Position numbers and translations under genes: made by a program. DNA of 64,000 nucleotides, from NCBI RefSeq assembly GCF_018881835.1, contig NZ_JACVPO010000001.1, positions 682,001 to 746,000 of the forward strand. Reading direction: 5' to 3'. The notes beneath the pieces are model-generated. The model was given only the letters and a program-made list of their open reading frames with translations. It was not told where the DNA came from and did no database searches. This DNA comes from Polynucleobacter hallstattensis. Its GTDB lineage: Bacteria; Pseudomonadota; Gammaproteobacteria; Burkholderiales; Burkholderiaceae. Shown here piece after piece: positions 30,920-40,581 of the stretch (within the stretch, counting starts at the first letter, position 1; each line of letters starts with the position of its first letter).

Positions 30920-32014
30920 TTAGACGTTAAAGAGGAAATTTAAGACATCACCGTCTTTAACCACATATTCCTTACCTTCGGCGCGCATCTTGCCAGCCTC
31001 TTTGGCGCCAGACTCACCCTTGAATTGAACAAAGTCTTCATATGCAATAGTTTGCGCACGAATAAAACCGCGCTCAAAGTCTGTATGAATCACCCCTGCA
31101 GCCTGAGGAGCAGTATCACCTTGATGAATAGTCCAAGCGCGAACTTCTTTCACACCAGCGGTAAAGTAGGTCTGTAACCCTAATAACTTATAACCCGCAC
31201 GGATCACGCGATCTAATCCAGACTCCTCCATACCTAGGTCGGCAAGGAACTCTGCTTTATCGGCATCATCCAAGTCAGCAATCTCAGCCTCGATTGCGGC
31301 GCATACCGCCACCACTGGTGCGCCCTCTTCGGCCGCATGCTGAATCACCGCCTCTAAATGCGGATTGTTTTCAAAACCGTCTTCTTTGACGTTGGCGATA
31401 TACATTGCCGGCTTTGCTGTAATTAAGCAGAGCGGCTTTAAGAGCAAGTTTTCTTCTTCAGTCAGCTTCATGCTGCGTACCGGCTGAGCTTGATCCAAGT
31501 GAGCCTGCACTTTGGTCAGCACTGCCACTAAGGCTGCGGCCTCTTTGTCATTTCCTGACTTAGCCGCCTTACTTGAGCGTTGTAGCGTTTTTTCAACCGT
31601 AGTTAAGTCGGACAGAGCTAATTCGGTGTCGATGACGGCGATATCGGAGATTGGATCAATCTTTCCGGCGACGTGGATCACATTAGCATCCTCAAAACAG
31701 CGCACCACATGGGTAATGGCGTCAGTTTCGCGAATATTGGCTAAAAATTGGTTCCCTAGACCTTCACCTTTGGAGGCGCCAGCCACCAATCCCGCAATAT
31801 CGACAAATTCGACAGCTGCTGGCAGGATTCGCTCAGGCTTGACGATCTCAGCCAAAGCGGCAAGACGGGGGTCAGGAACCTCAACCACGCCTACATTGGG
31901 CTCGATCGTGCAGAAAGGATAGTTTTCTGCCGCGATTCCAGCTTTGGTAAGCGCGTTAAAAAGGGTAGATTTGCCGACGTTAGGCAGGCCGACGATGCCA
32001 CATTTCAAAGACAT
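30920..32014 (-). CDS. ychF: Redox-regulated ATPase YchF (Obg family)
   Basis: Ribosome-associated P-loop protein of the Obg/OLA1 group that prefers ATP. Seen: [14 protein letters not shown] at residues 8-21, switch region [21 protein letters not shown], a helical insertion, then the TGS domain with [13 protein letters not shown] and the C-terminal [12 protein letters not shown]. Start at ATG 32014 gives the family N-terminus [11 protein letters not shown] (364 aa); an ATG 11 codons upstream is in frame. A TACAAT hexamer lies only six bases before this ATG and no ribosome site is seen. Confidence 0.96.
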   Translation of the reverse strand: MSLKCGIVGLPNVGKSTLFNALTKAGIAAENYPFCTIEPNVGVVEVPDPRLAALAEIVKPERILPAAVEFVDIAGLVAGASKGEGLGNQFLANIRETDAITHVVRCFEDANVIHVAGKIDPISDIAVIDTELALSDLTTVEKTLQRSSKAAKSGNDKEAAALVAVLTKVQAHLDQAQPVRSMKLTEEENLLLKPLCLITAKPAMYIANVKEDGFENNPHLEAVIQHAAEEGAPVVAVCAAIEAEIADLDDADKAEFLADLGMEESGLDRVIRAGYKLLGLQTYFTAGVKEVRAWTIHQGDTAPQAAGVIHTDFERGFIRAQTIAYEDFVQFKGESGAKEAGKMRAEGKEYVVKDGDVLNFLFNV

Positions 32015-32053
32015 GGCTGTATTGTAAAGGGCTAGTTTCGATATCATCGAGAT

Positions 32054-33328
32054 ATGTCAGAAGTTCACCCAAATACCTTGATCAAATTACCTAAAAATAC
32101 CTCTCAGATTCGGCCTGTAGATGTCGCTGTGATTGGCGGAGGCATAGTGGGTAAGGCTTGCGCCTTAGGTCTAGCCCAACTTGGACTGCAAACGATTCAG
32201 ATTGCCCCCGACTTAGGACAGGTGCTTGCTGCCCCCGAGGGCAGTCAATGGGGTCAACGTATTTATGCTTTTTCTCTCGGCACCCAAAAATTACTAGCCC
32301 ATCTGCAGGTTTGGGATGCCGTTGATCACAGCCGCTTACAAGCTGTTCGAGATATGCGCATTTTTGGTGATCGCGGCGAAACCCAGGATCAACTGCATCT
32401 ATCTGCTTTTGAAGCGGGCACTCCCCAGCTAGCTTGGATTGGCGAATCGAACGTAATCGAGCACACCCTAGATCAAGCCTCACGCTTCCAAAGTAAATTG
32501 GAGCGGATTAATGGCGCAGTAGAAAACATTCAAGTTATTGCTGATGGGGTTCTTCTTCACCTGAAGGATGGTTCAAGCTTGAGAGCGCAACTCTTGATTG
32601 CTGCTGATGGCGCTAATTCACCCATCCGCTCGGAGTTAGGGATTTCTGCAAAAGAGGAAAGCTACTCACAAAATGCCGTAGTAGCCAATTGGATTTGCAG
32701 TAGAGCCCATCTAGAAACTGCTTATCAATGGTTTCTGCCGGGCGGCGATATTGTGGCGATGTTACCGCTACCAAATAAACAAGTGTCGATGGTGTGGTCA
32801 ACCTCGCCAGAAAATGCTGAGGATCTTTTAAAGCTCGATTTTTCAGGGTGGGCTGAAAAGTTTTCCTCGATTGCTAATGGGGAAATAAGCGCGCAACTGG
32901 GAGAGCTCACGCTCAATTCAGTACCAGCCACTTTCCCCCTAAGAAGAATTCAGGCGAGTCGCTTTATTGGCCCGGCAGAAAATCCAAAAGTAGTTCTGAT
33001 TGGAGATGCGGCACATGTCATTCATCCGCTAGCAGGGCAAGGTTTAAATTTAGGCCTCAGAGATGTTGCATCACTACTTCATGTGTTGGGTAAGCGAGAA
33101 TCTTTTCGACCACCTAATGACGTGGTGGTGCTACGTCGCTACGAGCGCCAACGTCAAGGTGATACCAGCGCATTACTCTGGGTAACAGATAAACTCAAAA
33201 AGCTTTTCTCAGCGAGCAGTAGCACTGAAAGGCAACTACGCAATTGGGGGCTGGGCATGGTTAACCGCAGTCACTTTATTAAACGGCGTCTCATTGAGCG
33301 CGCTCTCGGAGATGCTGATTTTGAATAA
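32054..33328 (+). CDS. FAD-dependent UbiH/UbiF/VisC/Coq6-family monooxygenase
   Basis: Flavin hydroxylase of the group acting in ubiquinone ring hydroxylation. Seen: dinucleotide motif [19 protein letters not shown] near residue 27, middle motif [17 protein letters not shown], and the second FAD motif [26 protein letters not shown]. 424 aa. Which ring position it hydroxylates cannot be told; position six may be handled by Coq7 in this window. Its 3' end overlaps the DsbC-like gene by 17 bases, so the two are co-transcribed. Confidence 0.88.
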   Translation: MSEVHPNTLIKLPKNTSQIRPVDVAVIGGGIVGKACALGLAQLGLQTIQIAPDLGQVLAAPEGSQWGQRIYAFSLGTQKLLAHLQVWDAVDHSRLQAVRDMRIFGDRGETQDQLHLSAFEAGTPQLAWIGESNVIEHTLDQASRFQSKLERINGAVENIQVIADGVLLHLKDGSSLRAQLLIAADGANSPIRSELGISAKEESYSQNAVVANWICSRAHLETAYQWFLPGGDIVAMLPLPNKQVSMVWSTSPENAEDLLKLDFSGWAEKFSSIANGEISAQLGELTLNSVPATFPLRRIQASRFIGPAENPKVVLIGDAAHVIHPLAGQGLNLGLRDVASLLHVLGKRESFRPPNDVVVLRRYERQRQGDTSALLWVTDKLKKLFSASSSTERQLRNWGLGMVNRSHFIKRRLIERALGDADFE

Positions 33329-34037
33329 ATTACTTTCTACTCTCGCTTTAGCTTGCTCCCTCACTTTGTTAGCAGGAATAGTCAACGCGCAATCGGAACA
33401 ACAGATCAGATCTGAGCTCCAAAAAAAGATTGGCCCAAATACAAAAATCAAAAGTGTTTCTCAATCTCCCATCTCCGGCATATACGAAGTGTTAGTTGGA
33501 AATGACGTGTTTTATACCGATGCGAATAGTAAATATTTAATCCAGGGTGAAATCATTGAGATCGCTACTGGGAAAAATATTACCGAGCAAAAACAAGCAG
33601 ACCTCAATCGCATCAAATGGACTGAACTCAATCCATCAAATGCTTTAAAAGTAGTGCGCGGGAATGGCAGTCGACAGTTAGCCATTTTTTCTGACCCGAA
33701 TTGTGGCTACTGCAAGCGTTTAGATAAATCCTTGCAGCAATTAGATAACGTGACTGTCTATACCTACCTTATCCCGATTTTGTCGGCCGACTCTGCGCAA
33801 AAGTCGAAACAAATTTGGTGTTCTGCTGATCCCCAAAAAGCCTATGCTGATTGGATGATCAATGGCATTGCACCTAGCGGTAAGGGCGACTGCAGCACAC
33901 CTTTAGATAAAAATATGGCCTTTGCCAAAACTTATGGCATTACAGGTACACCCACCATTTTCTTTACTGATGGCAGTCGCTTTCCTGGCGCAGTTCAAAT
34001 CACCGATATTGAAAAGAAATTTAGCAGTCTGAAGTAA
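33312..34037 (+). CDS. dsbC: DsbC/DsbG-family periplasmic disulfide isomerase
   Basis: Periplasmic thioredoxin-fold protein that shuffles wrong disulfides. Seen: signal peptide (LLSTLALACSLTLLAGIVNAQ), an N-terminal dimerisation domain with FYTDANSKYLIQGEII, and active site C131-G-Y-C134 in FSDPNCGYCKRL, with the cis-proline in TGTPTIFF. 241 aa with the ATG at 33312; an upstream TTG would add six residues. Overlaps the upstream monooxygenase by 17 bases. CGYC as in DsbC. Confidence 0.9.
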   Translation: MLILNKLLSTLALACSLTLLAGIVNAQSEQQIRSELQKKIGPNTKIKSVSQSPISGIYEVLVGNDVFYTDANSKYLIQGEIIEIATGKNITEQKQADLNRIKWTELNPSNALKVVRGNGSRQLAIFSDPNCGYCKRLDKSLQQLDNVTVYTYLIPILSADSAQKSKQIWCSADPQKAYADWMINGIAPSGKGDCSTPLDKNMAFAKTYGITGTPTIFFTDGSRFPGAVQITDIEKKFSSLK

Positions 34038-34049
34038 CGGGCAATACTG

Positions 34050-35834
34050 ATGAACAAACTCAATACTTCTGAACTACCTGCAATCCAATACACCATTTGG
34101 TCGGCGGATTTACACGGTCACCGCTTTCATGTGAAGCTACACATTCAGAATCCCTCGCCCAACGGACAGATTGTGCAGGTGCCCGCCTGGATTCCGGGAA
34201 GTTATTTAATACGTGATTTCAGCAAACAAATTGAAACGATCGAAGCGTTTGCACTCGACCAGCCGAATGAAGCGCTGGTCTTAGATCGAGTTGACAACGA
34301 TCAATGGCGCTTACCAAAAGTAGCCGGTCCTGTTGAAATACTCACAACGGTATATGCATTTGATTCTTCTGTACGCGCTGCGTATCTTGATACTGAACGC
34401 GCATTTATCAACCCTAGCAGTTTATGTTTAGCAGTTCAGGGGCAAGAGTCTCTGCCCTGTGCTGTAGTGTTGGTTCCACCTAAAGATAGCCATGCAAATG
34501 CCTGGACTGTTCAGACAGGCTTACAACCAGCCAAAGTAGATGATCAAGGTTACGGCTTTTATCTCGCCAAAAATTATGATGATCTCTTAGATCATCCGAT
34601 TGCGATAGGTGAGTTTCAGATTGCACATTGGCAATCAAATGGCGTGTCACATTCCATGGCCATTCAAGGTTGCATCCATGAAATTGATCTTGAGCGCTTA
34701 GCAAAAGATCTTCAGGCTATCTGTACCAGCACAATTAATCTCTTCGAACCAAAGAATAAGAAAGCACCTTTCCAGAATTATTTATTTTTGGTGAATGCGG
34801 TCCTCTCTGGATATGGCGGACTCGAACATCGGAATAGCACCGCCCTGCTGTGCCGTCGTGATCAGATTCCTCAGGTCAATACTCCTTTAGATGAGGCAAC
34901 TTACCGTGAGTTTTTAGGCCTCTGTAGTCATGAATACTTCCATGCTTGGTTAGTTAAACGCATTCAGCCAAAAGCATTTCAACCCTATCAACTTGATCGC
35001 AGAAACCATACTCGTTTACTTTGGTTATTTGAAGGCTTTACGAGTTACTACGATGACTTGCAATTATTCCGTAGCAAACGTATTGACCTCAAAACCTACC
35101 TCAAGCTAGTGGCTAATAATTGGAATGGTATTTTGCGCGGGCCTGGTAGATTGAAGCAAAGCCTAGCGGACAGCTCTTTTGATGCTTGGACTAAGTATTA
35201 CCAGGCCGATGAGAACACGCCGAATGCAGTCGTAAGTTATTACGGCAAGGGCGCATTGCTAGCTTTAGGTTTAGATCTCAAGATTCGTGCATTTACAAGC
35301 AACCGCCAATCCTTAGATGATTTGATGCGCCTCATTTGGCAAACCCATGGAGTTACGTTGGATGGCATTGCTGAAGACGGCATGGACGACTTGATACTCA
35401 AACTACTAGGGAAGGGATTCTCTAAAACTTGGAATGAATTTCAATCCCGCTACATTTTTGGCGCTGAAGATATTCCAATTCAGAAATGGATTGATTCCAA
35501 AACTATTGAAGTGAAACAAAAAACCCATTCCAAGCTTGAGCAAATTAAATTGCAACTTGGGTTGCGTCACACTGAAGTAAGTGGCTGGCTAAAGGTAACT
35601 CACGTACTTGATGGTGGTGCCGCGCAATTAGCTGGTCTGGCTACCGGAGATCTTGTAGCCAGCATCAATGGTGAACGGATTACTGCGGCACGTTGGGATA
35701 AGGTGATATCTAGTTTGACCACAGGGCAAGTCATTCAGATTTGCTTTTACCGAGATGACTTAGAACATGAGTGCATGACCGTTCTTGAAGATGATCAAAT
35801 TCCAAACCAATACACTCTCACGCCAGCTGAGTAA
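34050..35834 (+). CDS. M61-family metallopeptidase with PDZ domain
   Basis: Glycyl aminopeptidase-like gluzincin. Seen: an N-terminal beta domain (IPGSYLIRDFSK), zinc site H294-E295-x-x-H298 in SHEYFHAWLVKRI, third ligand Glu in [29 protein letters not shown], and a C-terminal PDZ domain (about 500-580, GWLKVTHVLDGGAAQLAGLATGDLVASI). 594 aa, typical. No signal peptide is visible. It follows the DsbC-like gene by 12 bases, and its stop shares a base with the ung start. Confidence 0.9.
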   Translation: MNKLNTSELPAIQYTIWSADLHGHRFHVKLHIQNPSPNGQIVQVPAWIPGSYLIRDFSKQIETIEAFALDQPNEALVLDRVDNDQWRLPKVAGPVEILTTVYAFDSSVRAAYLDTERAFINPSSLCLAVQGQESLPCAVVLVPPKDSHANAWTVQTGLQPAKVDDQGYGFYLAKNYDDLLDHPIAIGEFQIAHWQSNGVSHSMAIQGCIHEIDLERLAKDLQAICTSTINLFEPKNKKAPFQNYLFLVNAVLSGYGGLEHRNSTALLCRRDQIPQVNTPLDEATYREFLGLCSHEYFHAWLVKRIQPKAFQPYQLDRRNHTRLLWLFEGFTSYYDDLQLFRSKRIDLKTYLKLVANNWNGILRGPGRLKQSLADSSFDAWTKYYQADENTPNAVVSYYGKGALLALGLDLKIRAFTSNRQSLDDLMRLIWQTHGVTLDGIAEDGMDDLILKLLGKGFSKTWNEFQSRYIFGAEDIPIQKWIDSKTIEVKQKTHSKLEQIKLQLGLRHTEVSGWLKVTHVLDGGAAQLAGLATGDLVASINGERITAARWDKVISSLTTGQVIQICFYRDDLEHECMTVLEDDQIPNQYTLTPAE

Positions 35835-36583
35835 TGCATTCATTTTCTGCAGCTGATATTCCAGAAGATTGGCGCACCCTACTCGGAGATTATTTTGAAT
35901 CCCCTGAGTGGCAAACACTACAGACCAATCTGAGGGCTGAGATCAATATAGATTTCGAGAAGATTTGTCCGGAACCTCACAATTTCTTCAAAACACTAAC
36001 GCAAACTCCACTTAATCAAGTGAAGGTAGTCATCTTGGGGCAAGATCCATATCACTCCCCTGGACTAGCGCAGGGCTTGGCTTTTTCGATACCTAGCAGT
36101 ATTCCAACAAATTCCCGTCAATTTCCGAGCTCCTTACGTAATATCAGCAAGGCGCTAGCACTGGAAGGTTTTGGCGCCCTTAACAACGGGGATCTTCATT
36201 CTTGGGCTAAGCAAGGCGTTTTACTTCTCAATACCGCTCTCAGCGTCAAATTGGGTGAAGCAGGCAGTCACGCCAATCTGGGCTGGAAATCCCTCATTGA
36301 TCGACTGATAAGCGCCTTAGCGCAGCAAAAGCCGCATCTAGTTTGGATGCTGTGGGGTGGTCATGCCCAATCCAAGCTACCCCTTATTGAAGTAGCACCA
36401 GATCAATTGATTCTGCAATCCTCACACCCTTCTGGGCTAGGGGTCTATAAAACAGATCGGCCCTTTATTCAGCCTGGCGGAAAAGAGAGTTGCGGGCACT
36501 TCACCAAAGCCAATAAATGGCTGCTAGAGCACGGAGCAAGCCCCATTTGCTGGACCGTCCCTCATGGCGACCTATTTAACTAA
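35834..36583 (+). CDS. ung: Uracil-DNA glycosylase (family 1)
   Basis: Removes uracil from DNA to start base-excision repair. Seen: catalytic D71 in ILGQDPYHSPGLAQGLAFS, NTALSVKLGEAGSH, LVWMLWGGHAQ, and H198 in SSHPSGLGV where most family members read HPSPLS; the His itself is kept. 249 aa. Last gene of a tight plus-strand run; its stop overlaps by four bases the stop of the convergent small membrane gene. Confidence 0.95.
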   Translation: MHSFSAADIPEDWRTLLGDYFESPEWQTLQTNLRAEINIDFEKICPEPHNFFKTLTQTPLNQVKVVILGQDPYHSPGLAQGLAFSIPSSIPTNSRQFPSSLRNISKALALEGFGALNNGDLHSWAKQGVLLLNTALSVKLGEAGSHANLGWKSLIDRLISALAQQKPHLVWMLWGGHAQSKLPLIEVAPDQLILQSSHPSGLGVYKTDRPFIQPGGKESCGHFTKANKWLLEHGASPICWTVPHGDLFN

Positions 36584-36879
36584 TTCTGTGTTGCTGCGTA
36601 GAGGCAGCCTGCAAGGCAAGAGGCCGCTATGGCACTGAGCCATTCCAACATCTGACCTGACTGAAATACGCCTGTAAATTGCCCAATATAGGAGCTAGCT
36701 AGGGCAGCAACACTGCCAACCAAGACTGCCATAAGAAATTTCTTAGCCCTTGGCTTAGATTGACGTTTTCCTGGGTAAAAAACCAAGGCAAATACGCCAG
36801 TTAGACCACCAATCACCAGAAAAGCTAAAAACCCCATTGCCACCCCCATTGTTGCCGCCATCAAATCTATAATCACCAT
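36580..36879 (-). CDS. Small membrane protein, GlsB/YeaQ/YmgE-like
   Basis: About 99 aa with three hydrophobic segments: [22 protein letters not shown], then a basic loop [10 protein letters not shown], then [19 protein letters not shown] and [16 protein letters not shown]. The glycine-rich first span ending in P-G and the hairpin of two further spans resemble the transglycosylase-associated (GlsB/YeaQ) family, but similarity is loose. The start is uncertain: ATG at 36879, 36903 or 36861. With 36879 it is back to back with hemA, one base apart. Confidence 0.55.
   Translation of the reverse strand: MVIIDLMAATMGVAMGFLAFLVIGGLTGVFALVFYPGKRQSKPRAKKFLMAVLVGSVAALASSYIGQFTGVFQSGQMLEWLSAIAASCLAGCLYAATQN
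36868..36873 (+). promoter_or_regulatory. Consensus -10 hexamer directly in front of hemA
   Basis: A perfect TATAAT ends seven bases before the hemA ATG; no good -35 is seen at 16-18 bases (only CCCATT-like) and no ribosome site lies between. Transcription would begin at or next to the A of the start codon, giving a leaderless message. Confidence 0.45.
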
Positions 36880-36880
36880 T

Positions 36881-38197
36881 ATGAAGTTGTTGACACTCGG
36901 CATCAATCATCACACAGCGCCGGTCGCCATTCGGGAAAAGGTCGCCTTTGACCCTGAATTTCTTCAAGAAGCGTTGCACGATCTTCGCCAACATCTTGTT
37001 GGTGCGAATCAGGCCGGCCTGCCTGAGGCCACAATCCTGTCTACCTGTAATAGAACTGAACTCTACTGCGCCGCTAATGATGCAGATGCAGCCAGCCTCT
37101 TACATGAAGCGACGTTTGACTGGTTAGCCAAAACCCAACAACTTGCTCCTAGCAGTTTGGAGCCACATATTTATTCGCTACCGCAATCTGATGCAGTTCG
37201 TCATGCTTTTAGAGTTGCTTGCGGGTTGGACTCCATGGTGATTGGCGAAACCCAAATCTTGGGTCAGATGAAAGATGCTGTGCGCACTGCAAATGATGCA
37301 GGCGTCCTTGGCACTTATCTCAATCAACTCTTTCAGAAAACCTTTGCAGTCGCAAAAGAAGTTCGTGGCTCGACAGAGATTGGCGCCCACTCGATTTCAA
37401 TGGCAGCAGCATCCGTTCGATTAGCCGAACGTATTTTTGAAAGTATTGCTGATCAACGTGTTCTGTTTATCGGCGCTGGTGACATGATCACTTTGTGCGC
37501 CACCCATTTCGTGGCACGCAAGCCTAAAGCAGTAGCAATTGCCAATCGCACGATTGAACGCGGACAAGAATTAGCAGACTCAATTTCCATTCAAGATGTT
37601 GAGGCAGAATCATTCAAACTCTCAGATCTGCCGAGTCGATTGCATGAATTTGACATCATCATTTCAAGTACAGCATCATCTCTACCGATTATCGGATTAG
37701 GAATGGTAGAGAGTGCTCTTAAGCAACGTCGCCGTAAACCCATGGTCATGATTGATCTAGCGGTTCCCCGTGACTTTGAGCCAGAGATTAGCCGCTTAAA
37801 TGACATCTACCTTTATACAGTCGATGATCTAGGCGTGATGATTCAGACTGGCGCCTCTTTACGCCAAGCAGCAGTGAGTCAGGCTGAAGCCATTATTGAA
37901 GATCGTGTGGGTAATTTCATGCACTGGATGCAAGGGCGTAAGACTGTGCCACTCATTCAGGATATTCAGCAACAAGGCGAGCACCTCAGGCAACTTGAAC
38001 TCGATCGCGCGATGAAACGATTGATGCGTGGCGAGGATCCCCAAGAAGTTCTCAATGCGATGGCTCAAGGCTTAACGAATAAGTTCTTACATGGCTCATT
38101 ACATGCTTTGCAACACTCCAATGGCGCTGAGCGTGAAGCACTGATTAAGTTACTTCCCAAATTATTCGCCTCACACACCAAGCCAGAAGACCATTAG
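36881..38197 (+). CDS. hemA: Glutamyl-tRNA reductase
   Basis: First committed enzyme of C5 tetrapyrrole synthesis, reducing Glu-tRNA to glutamate-1-semialdehyde. Seen: N-terminal [19 protein letters not shown], catalytic C56 in [26 protein letters not shown], an NADPH-binding domain with [14 protein letters not shown], and a C-terminal dimerisation helix. 438 aa. The start is fixed by the conserved N-terminus, although no Shine-Dalgarno precedes it. First gene of hemA-prfA-prmC-grxD. Confidence 0.97.
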   Translation: MKLLTLGINHHTAPVAIREKVAFDPEFLQEALHDLRQHLVGANQAGLPEATILSTCNRTELYCAANDADAASLLHEATFDWLAKTQQLAPSSLEPHIYSLPQSDAVRHAFRVACGLDSMVIGETQILGQMKDAVRTANDAGVLGTYLNQLFQKTFAVAKEVRGSTEIGAHSISMAAASVRLAERIFESIADQRVLFIGAGDMITLCATHFVARKPKAVAIANRTIERGQELADSISIQDVEAESFKLSDLPSRLHEFDIIISSTASSLPIIGLGMVESALKQRRRKPMVMIDLAVPRDFEPEISRLNDIYLYTVDDLGVMIQTGASLRQAAVSQAEAIIEDRVGNFMHWMQGRKTVPLIQDIQQQGEHLRQLELDRAMKRLMRGEDPQEVLNAMAQGLTNKFLHGSLHALQHSNGAEREALIKLLPKLFASHTKPEDH

Positions 38198-39277
38198 ATG
38201 AAGCCCAGCATGCGGGCTAAGCTAGACCACCTAGATACGCGCTTAGCCGAACTCAATTCTTTATTAACTACCGAAGAGTCCACGAAGGATATGGACAACT
38301 ATCGGAAACTCACACGTGAGCATTCTGATATTGCGACGGTAGTGGAGCAATTTGGCTTATATAAACAAGCTGAGGCTGATGCTCAAGCTGCAGAAGAGAT
38401 GCGTAAGGATCCTGATATGAAGGACTTTGCGGATGAAGAGCAAAAACAAGCTCAAGCCACTATGGAAGAGCTTGAGGGTGTGCTTCAAAAACTACTCTTA
38501 CCCAAAGATGTCAACGATGAACGCAATGTCTTCTTAGAAATCCGCGCAGGTACAGGCGGTGATGAGAGTGCACTTTTTGCCAGCGACCTACTCCGAATGT
38601 ATACGCGCTTTGCAGAACGTCAGGGCTGGAAAGTAGAAGTGGTAAATGCTGCCGAATCTGATCTTGGTGGCTATAAAGAAGTTGTTTTGCGCCTAGTAGG
38701 TCAGTCTGTTTATTCACGCCTCAAATTTGAGTCTGGTGGCCATCGCGTGCAACGTGTTCCCCAAACAGAAACTCAGGGACGTATTCATACTTCAGCTTGT
38801 ACAGTGGCAGTGATGCCCGAGGCTGATGAATTGGAAGCGGTCAAAATTAATCCCGCTGAATTACGCATCGATACTTTTAGAGCTTCAGGTGCTGGCGGTC
38901 AACACATTAATAAAACGGACTCCGCTGTCCGTATCACCCACTTACCGACTGGAACTGTCGTTGAGTGTCAGGACGATCGCAGTCAACACCGCAATCGTGA
39001 GCAAGCCATGAAAGTTCTAGTCTCTCGCATCATGGATGCCCGTGAACGTGAAAAACATCAGCTAGAAGCTCAGACCAGAAAGTCTTTAGTTGGCACTGGT
39101 GATCGTAGTGATCGTATTCGGACTTATAACTTTCCACAAGGTCGTATTACCGATCACCGTATCAACCTCACGCTGTACAAGATTGATGCCATGATGGATG
39201 GTGATATAGACGATCTATGCAATGCCCTAGCGTCTGAGCATCAGGCGGAGCTTCTTGCGGCACTTGGCGATAATTAA
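38198..39277 (+). CDS. prfA: Peptide chain release factor 1
   Basis: Recognises UAG/UAA and releases the peptide. Seen: N-terminal helical domain, [44 protein letters not shown], and the catalytic G233-G234-Q235 in [16 protein letters not shown]. 359 aa, RF1 length and without a programmed frameshift (that is RF2). Its ATG directly follows the hemA stop with no gap. PrmC, encoded next, methylates the GGQ glutamine. Confidence 0.97.
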   Translation: MKPSMRAKLDHLDTRLAELNSLLTTEESTKDMDNYRKLTREHSDIATVVEQFGLYKQAEADAQAAEEMRKDPDMKDFADEEQKQAQATMEELEGVLQKLLLPKDVNDERNVFLEIRAGTGGDESALFASDLLRMYTRFAERQGWKVEVVNAAESDLGGYKEVVLRLVGQSVYSRLKFESGGHRVQRVPQTETQGRIHTSACTVAVMPEADELEAVKINPAELRIDTFRASGAGGQHINKTDSAVRITHLPTGTVVECQDDRSQHRNREQAMKVLVSRIMDAREREKHQLEAQTRKSLVGTGDRSDRIRTYNFPQGRITDHRINLTLYKIDAMMDGDIDDLCNALASEHQAELLAALGDN

Positions 39278-39289
39278 CTCCAGCTCAGG

Positions 39290-40138
39290 ATGAGTGCCAG
39301 CCCGACTTTACGAGAATGCATTAGCAATTGCGCATTGCCAGCGAATGAGGTTCGGATATTGCTAGCCCACATTCTAGAAAAGTACTATCAACTCCCACGT
39401 TCTGCCCTGCTGTCTCGTGATGATATAAGTTTGAGTGAACAAGCTTTTGGAGAATGGGAGAGACTGGTTGCCAGAAGAATGGGTGGTGAGCCCATTGCCT
39501 ATATCTTGGGCAAGAAGGGCTTTCATAATATTGAGTTAGAGGTGGGGCCCGGGGTACTGATTCCCCGCCCAGAAACTGAGCTCCTTGTAGAGATCGCCCT
39601 GACTGAAATTACCAAACTCAACAAACACGTAAGAGTATTAGATCTAGGCACAGGTTCTGGCGCTATTGCACTTTCTATCGCAAGCGCTATGCCGCTGGCA
39701 TCACTAATTGCAACAGATCAATCAACCGAGGCTCTGGCTATTGCAAAGCAAAATGCACAATCCCTCAAGCTGTTAGATCAAGCCCAGTTTTTACAAGGTA
39801 GCTGGTATGCGGCGTTGACCCAAGTCAGCCAATTTGATGTGATTGTAAGCAATCCACCCTATATCGCCCATCAAGATCCTCACCTCACCCAAGGGGATCT
39901 CCGCTTTGAACCTGCATCCGCATTAACCGATTACGCTAGCGGGTTAAGCTGTTTAGAAATCATTATTGCTGGGGCAGATCAATACCTAAAACCTGGCGGT
40001 TTAATTGCCCTTGAGCATGGCTATGATCAATCTGAGGCTGTGATGGGACTGATGACGGCAGCAGGTTTAATGGAAGTGCAGGCACACCTCGATTTGGCAG
40101 GCCACTGCCGAGTAGCTTCTGGACGAAAAAGGCTCTAA
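39290..40138 (+). CDS. prmC: Release factor glutamine methyltransferase PrmC (HemK)
   Basis: SAM-dependent N5-methylation of the GGQ glutamine in RF1/RF2. Seen: an N-terminal helical domain, GEPIAYILGKKGFHNIELEV, IPRPETELLVE, SAM motif LDLGTGSGAIALSIA, and the N188-P-P-Y substrate motif in VSNPPYIA. 282 aa, typical. Twelve bases downstream of its main substrate gene prfA. Confidence 0.96.
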   Translation: MSASPTLRECISNCALPANEVRILLAHILEKYYQLPRSALLSRDDISLSEQAFGEWERLVARRMGGEPIAYILGKKGFHNIELEVGPGVLIPRPETELLVEIALTEITKLNKHVRVLDLGTGSGAIALSIASAMPLASLIATDQSTEALAIAKQNAQSLKLLDQAQFLQGSWYAALTQVSQFDVIVSNPPYIAHQDPHLTQGDLRFEPASALTDYASGLSCLEIIIAGADQYLKPGGLIALEHGYDQSEAVMGLMTAAGLMEVQAHLDLAGHCRVASGRKRL

Positions 40139-40146
40139 AACTGACT

Positions 40147-40164
40147 AAGGGAATTAACCCTTTT
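40147..40164 (+). terminator. Weak terminator-like hairpin after prmC
   Basis: AAGGG / CCCTT stem with a six-base loop followed by TTCTTC. The short stem makes it marginal; the 106-base gap to grxD otherwise shows only AT-rich sequence. Confidence 0.3.
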
Positions 40165-40244
40165 CTTCAGATAGCCTTAAAATTACCTCATTATTATTAG
40201 TAGTAAATCATCATCTTTAAATGGCATCAATTCAGGAAAAAATT

Positions 40245-40553
40245 ATGGATACCCAAGCAAAAATTCAAGAAATCGTTACTAGCCATCCCGTTGTGTTGTT
40301 TATGAAGGGCAATGCCCAGTTTCCGCAATGTGGCTTTTCCGGTAACGCGATCAATATTTTGCGCGCAAGTGGCGTTGAAAATCTACATACTGTGAATGTC
40401 CTAGAAGATGAAGCAATTCGTCAGGGCATTAAGGAATTTGCTAACTGGCCAACTATTCCTCAGCTCTATATCAATGGTGAATTCATTGGTGGCTCAGACA
40501 TCATGACCGAGATGTTCCAAAGCGGTGAGTTGAAAAAGCTTGTACAAGGCTAA
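40245..40553 (+). CDS. grxD: Monothiol glutaredoxin, Grx4 type
   Basis: CGFS glutaredoxin that carries [2Fe-2S] clusters with glutathione and BolA partners. Seen: [19 protein letters not shown] with C29 of the CGFS motif, [21 protein letters not shown] chose ATG 40245 (102 aa) because AGGA sits seven bases upstream; the in-frame ATG at 40221 would add eight residues but has no ribosome site. Fourth gene of the hemA cluster, a common betaproteobacterial order. Confidence 0.95.
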   Translation: MDTQAKIQEIVTSHPVVLFMKGNAQFPQCGFSGNAINILRASGVENLHTVNVLEDEAIRQGIKEFANWPTIPQLYINGEFIGGSDIMTEMFQSGELKKLVQG

Positions 40554-40581
40554 TCAAACAAAATCTGCATAGCTCACATTT

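Noticed and set aside
32091..32483. 130-codon ORF antisense to the UbiH-type gene
   Set aside because: Mirror frame of a well-supported gene; no recognisable protein features or ribosome site.
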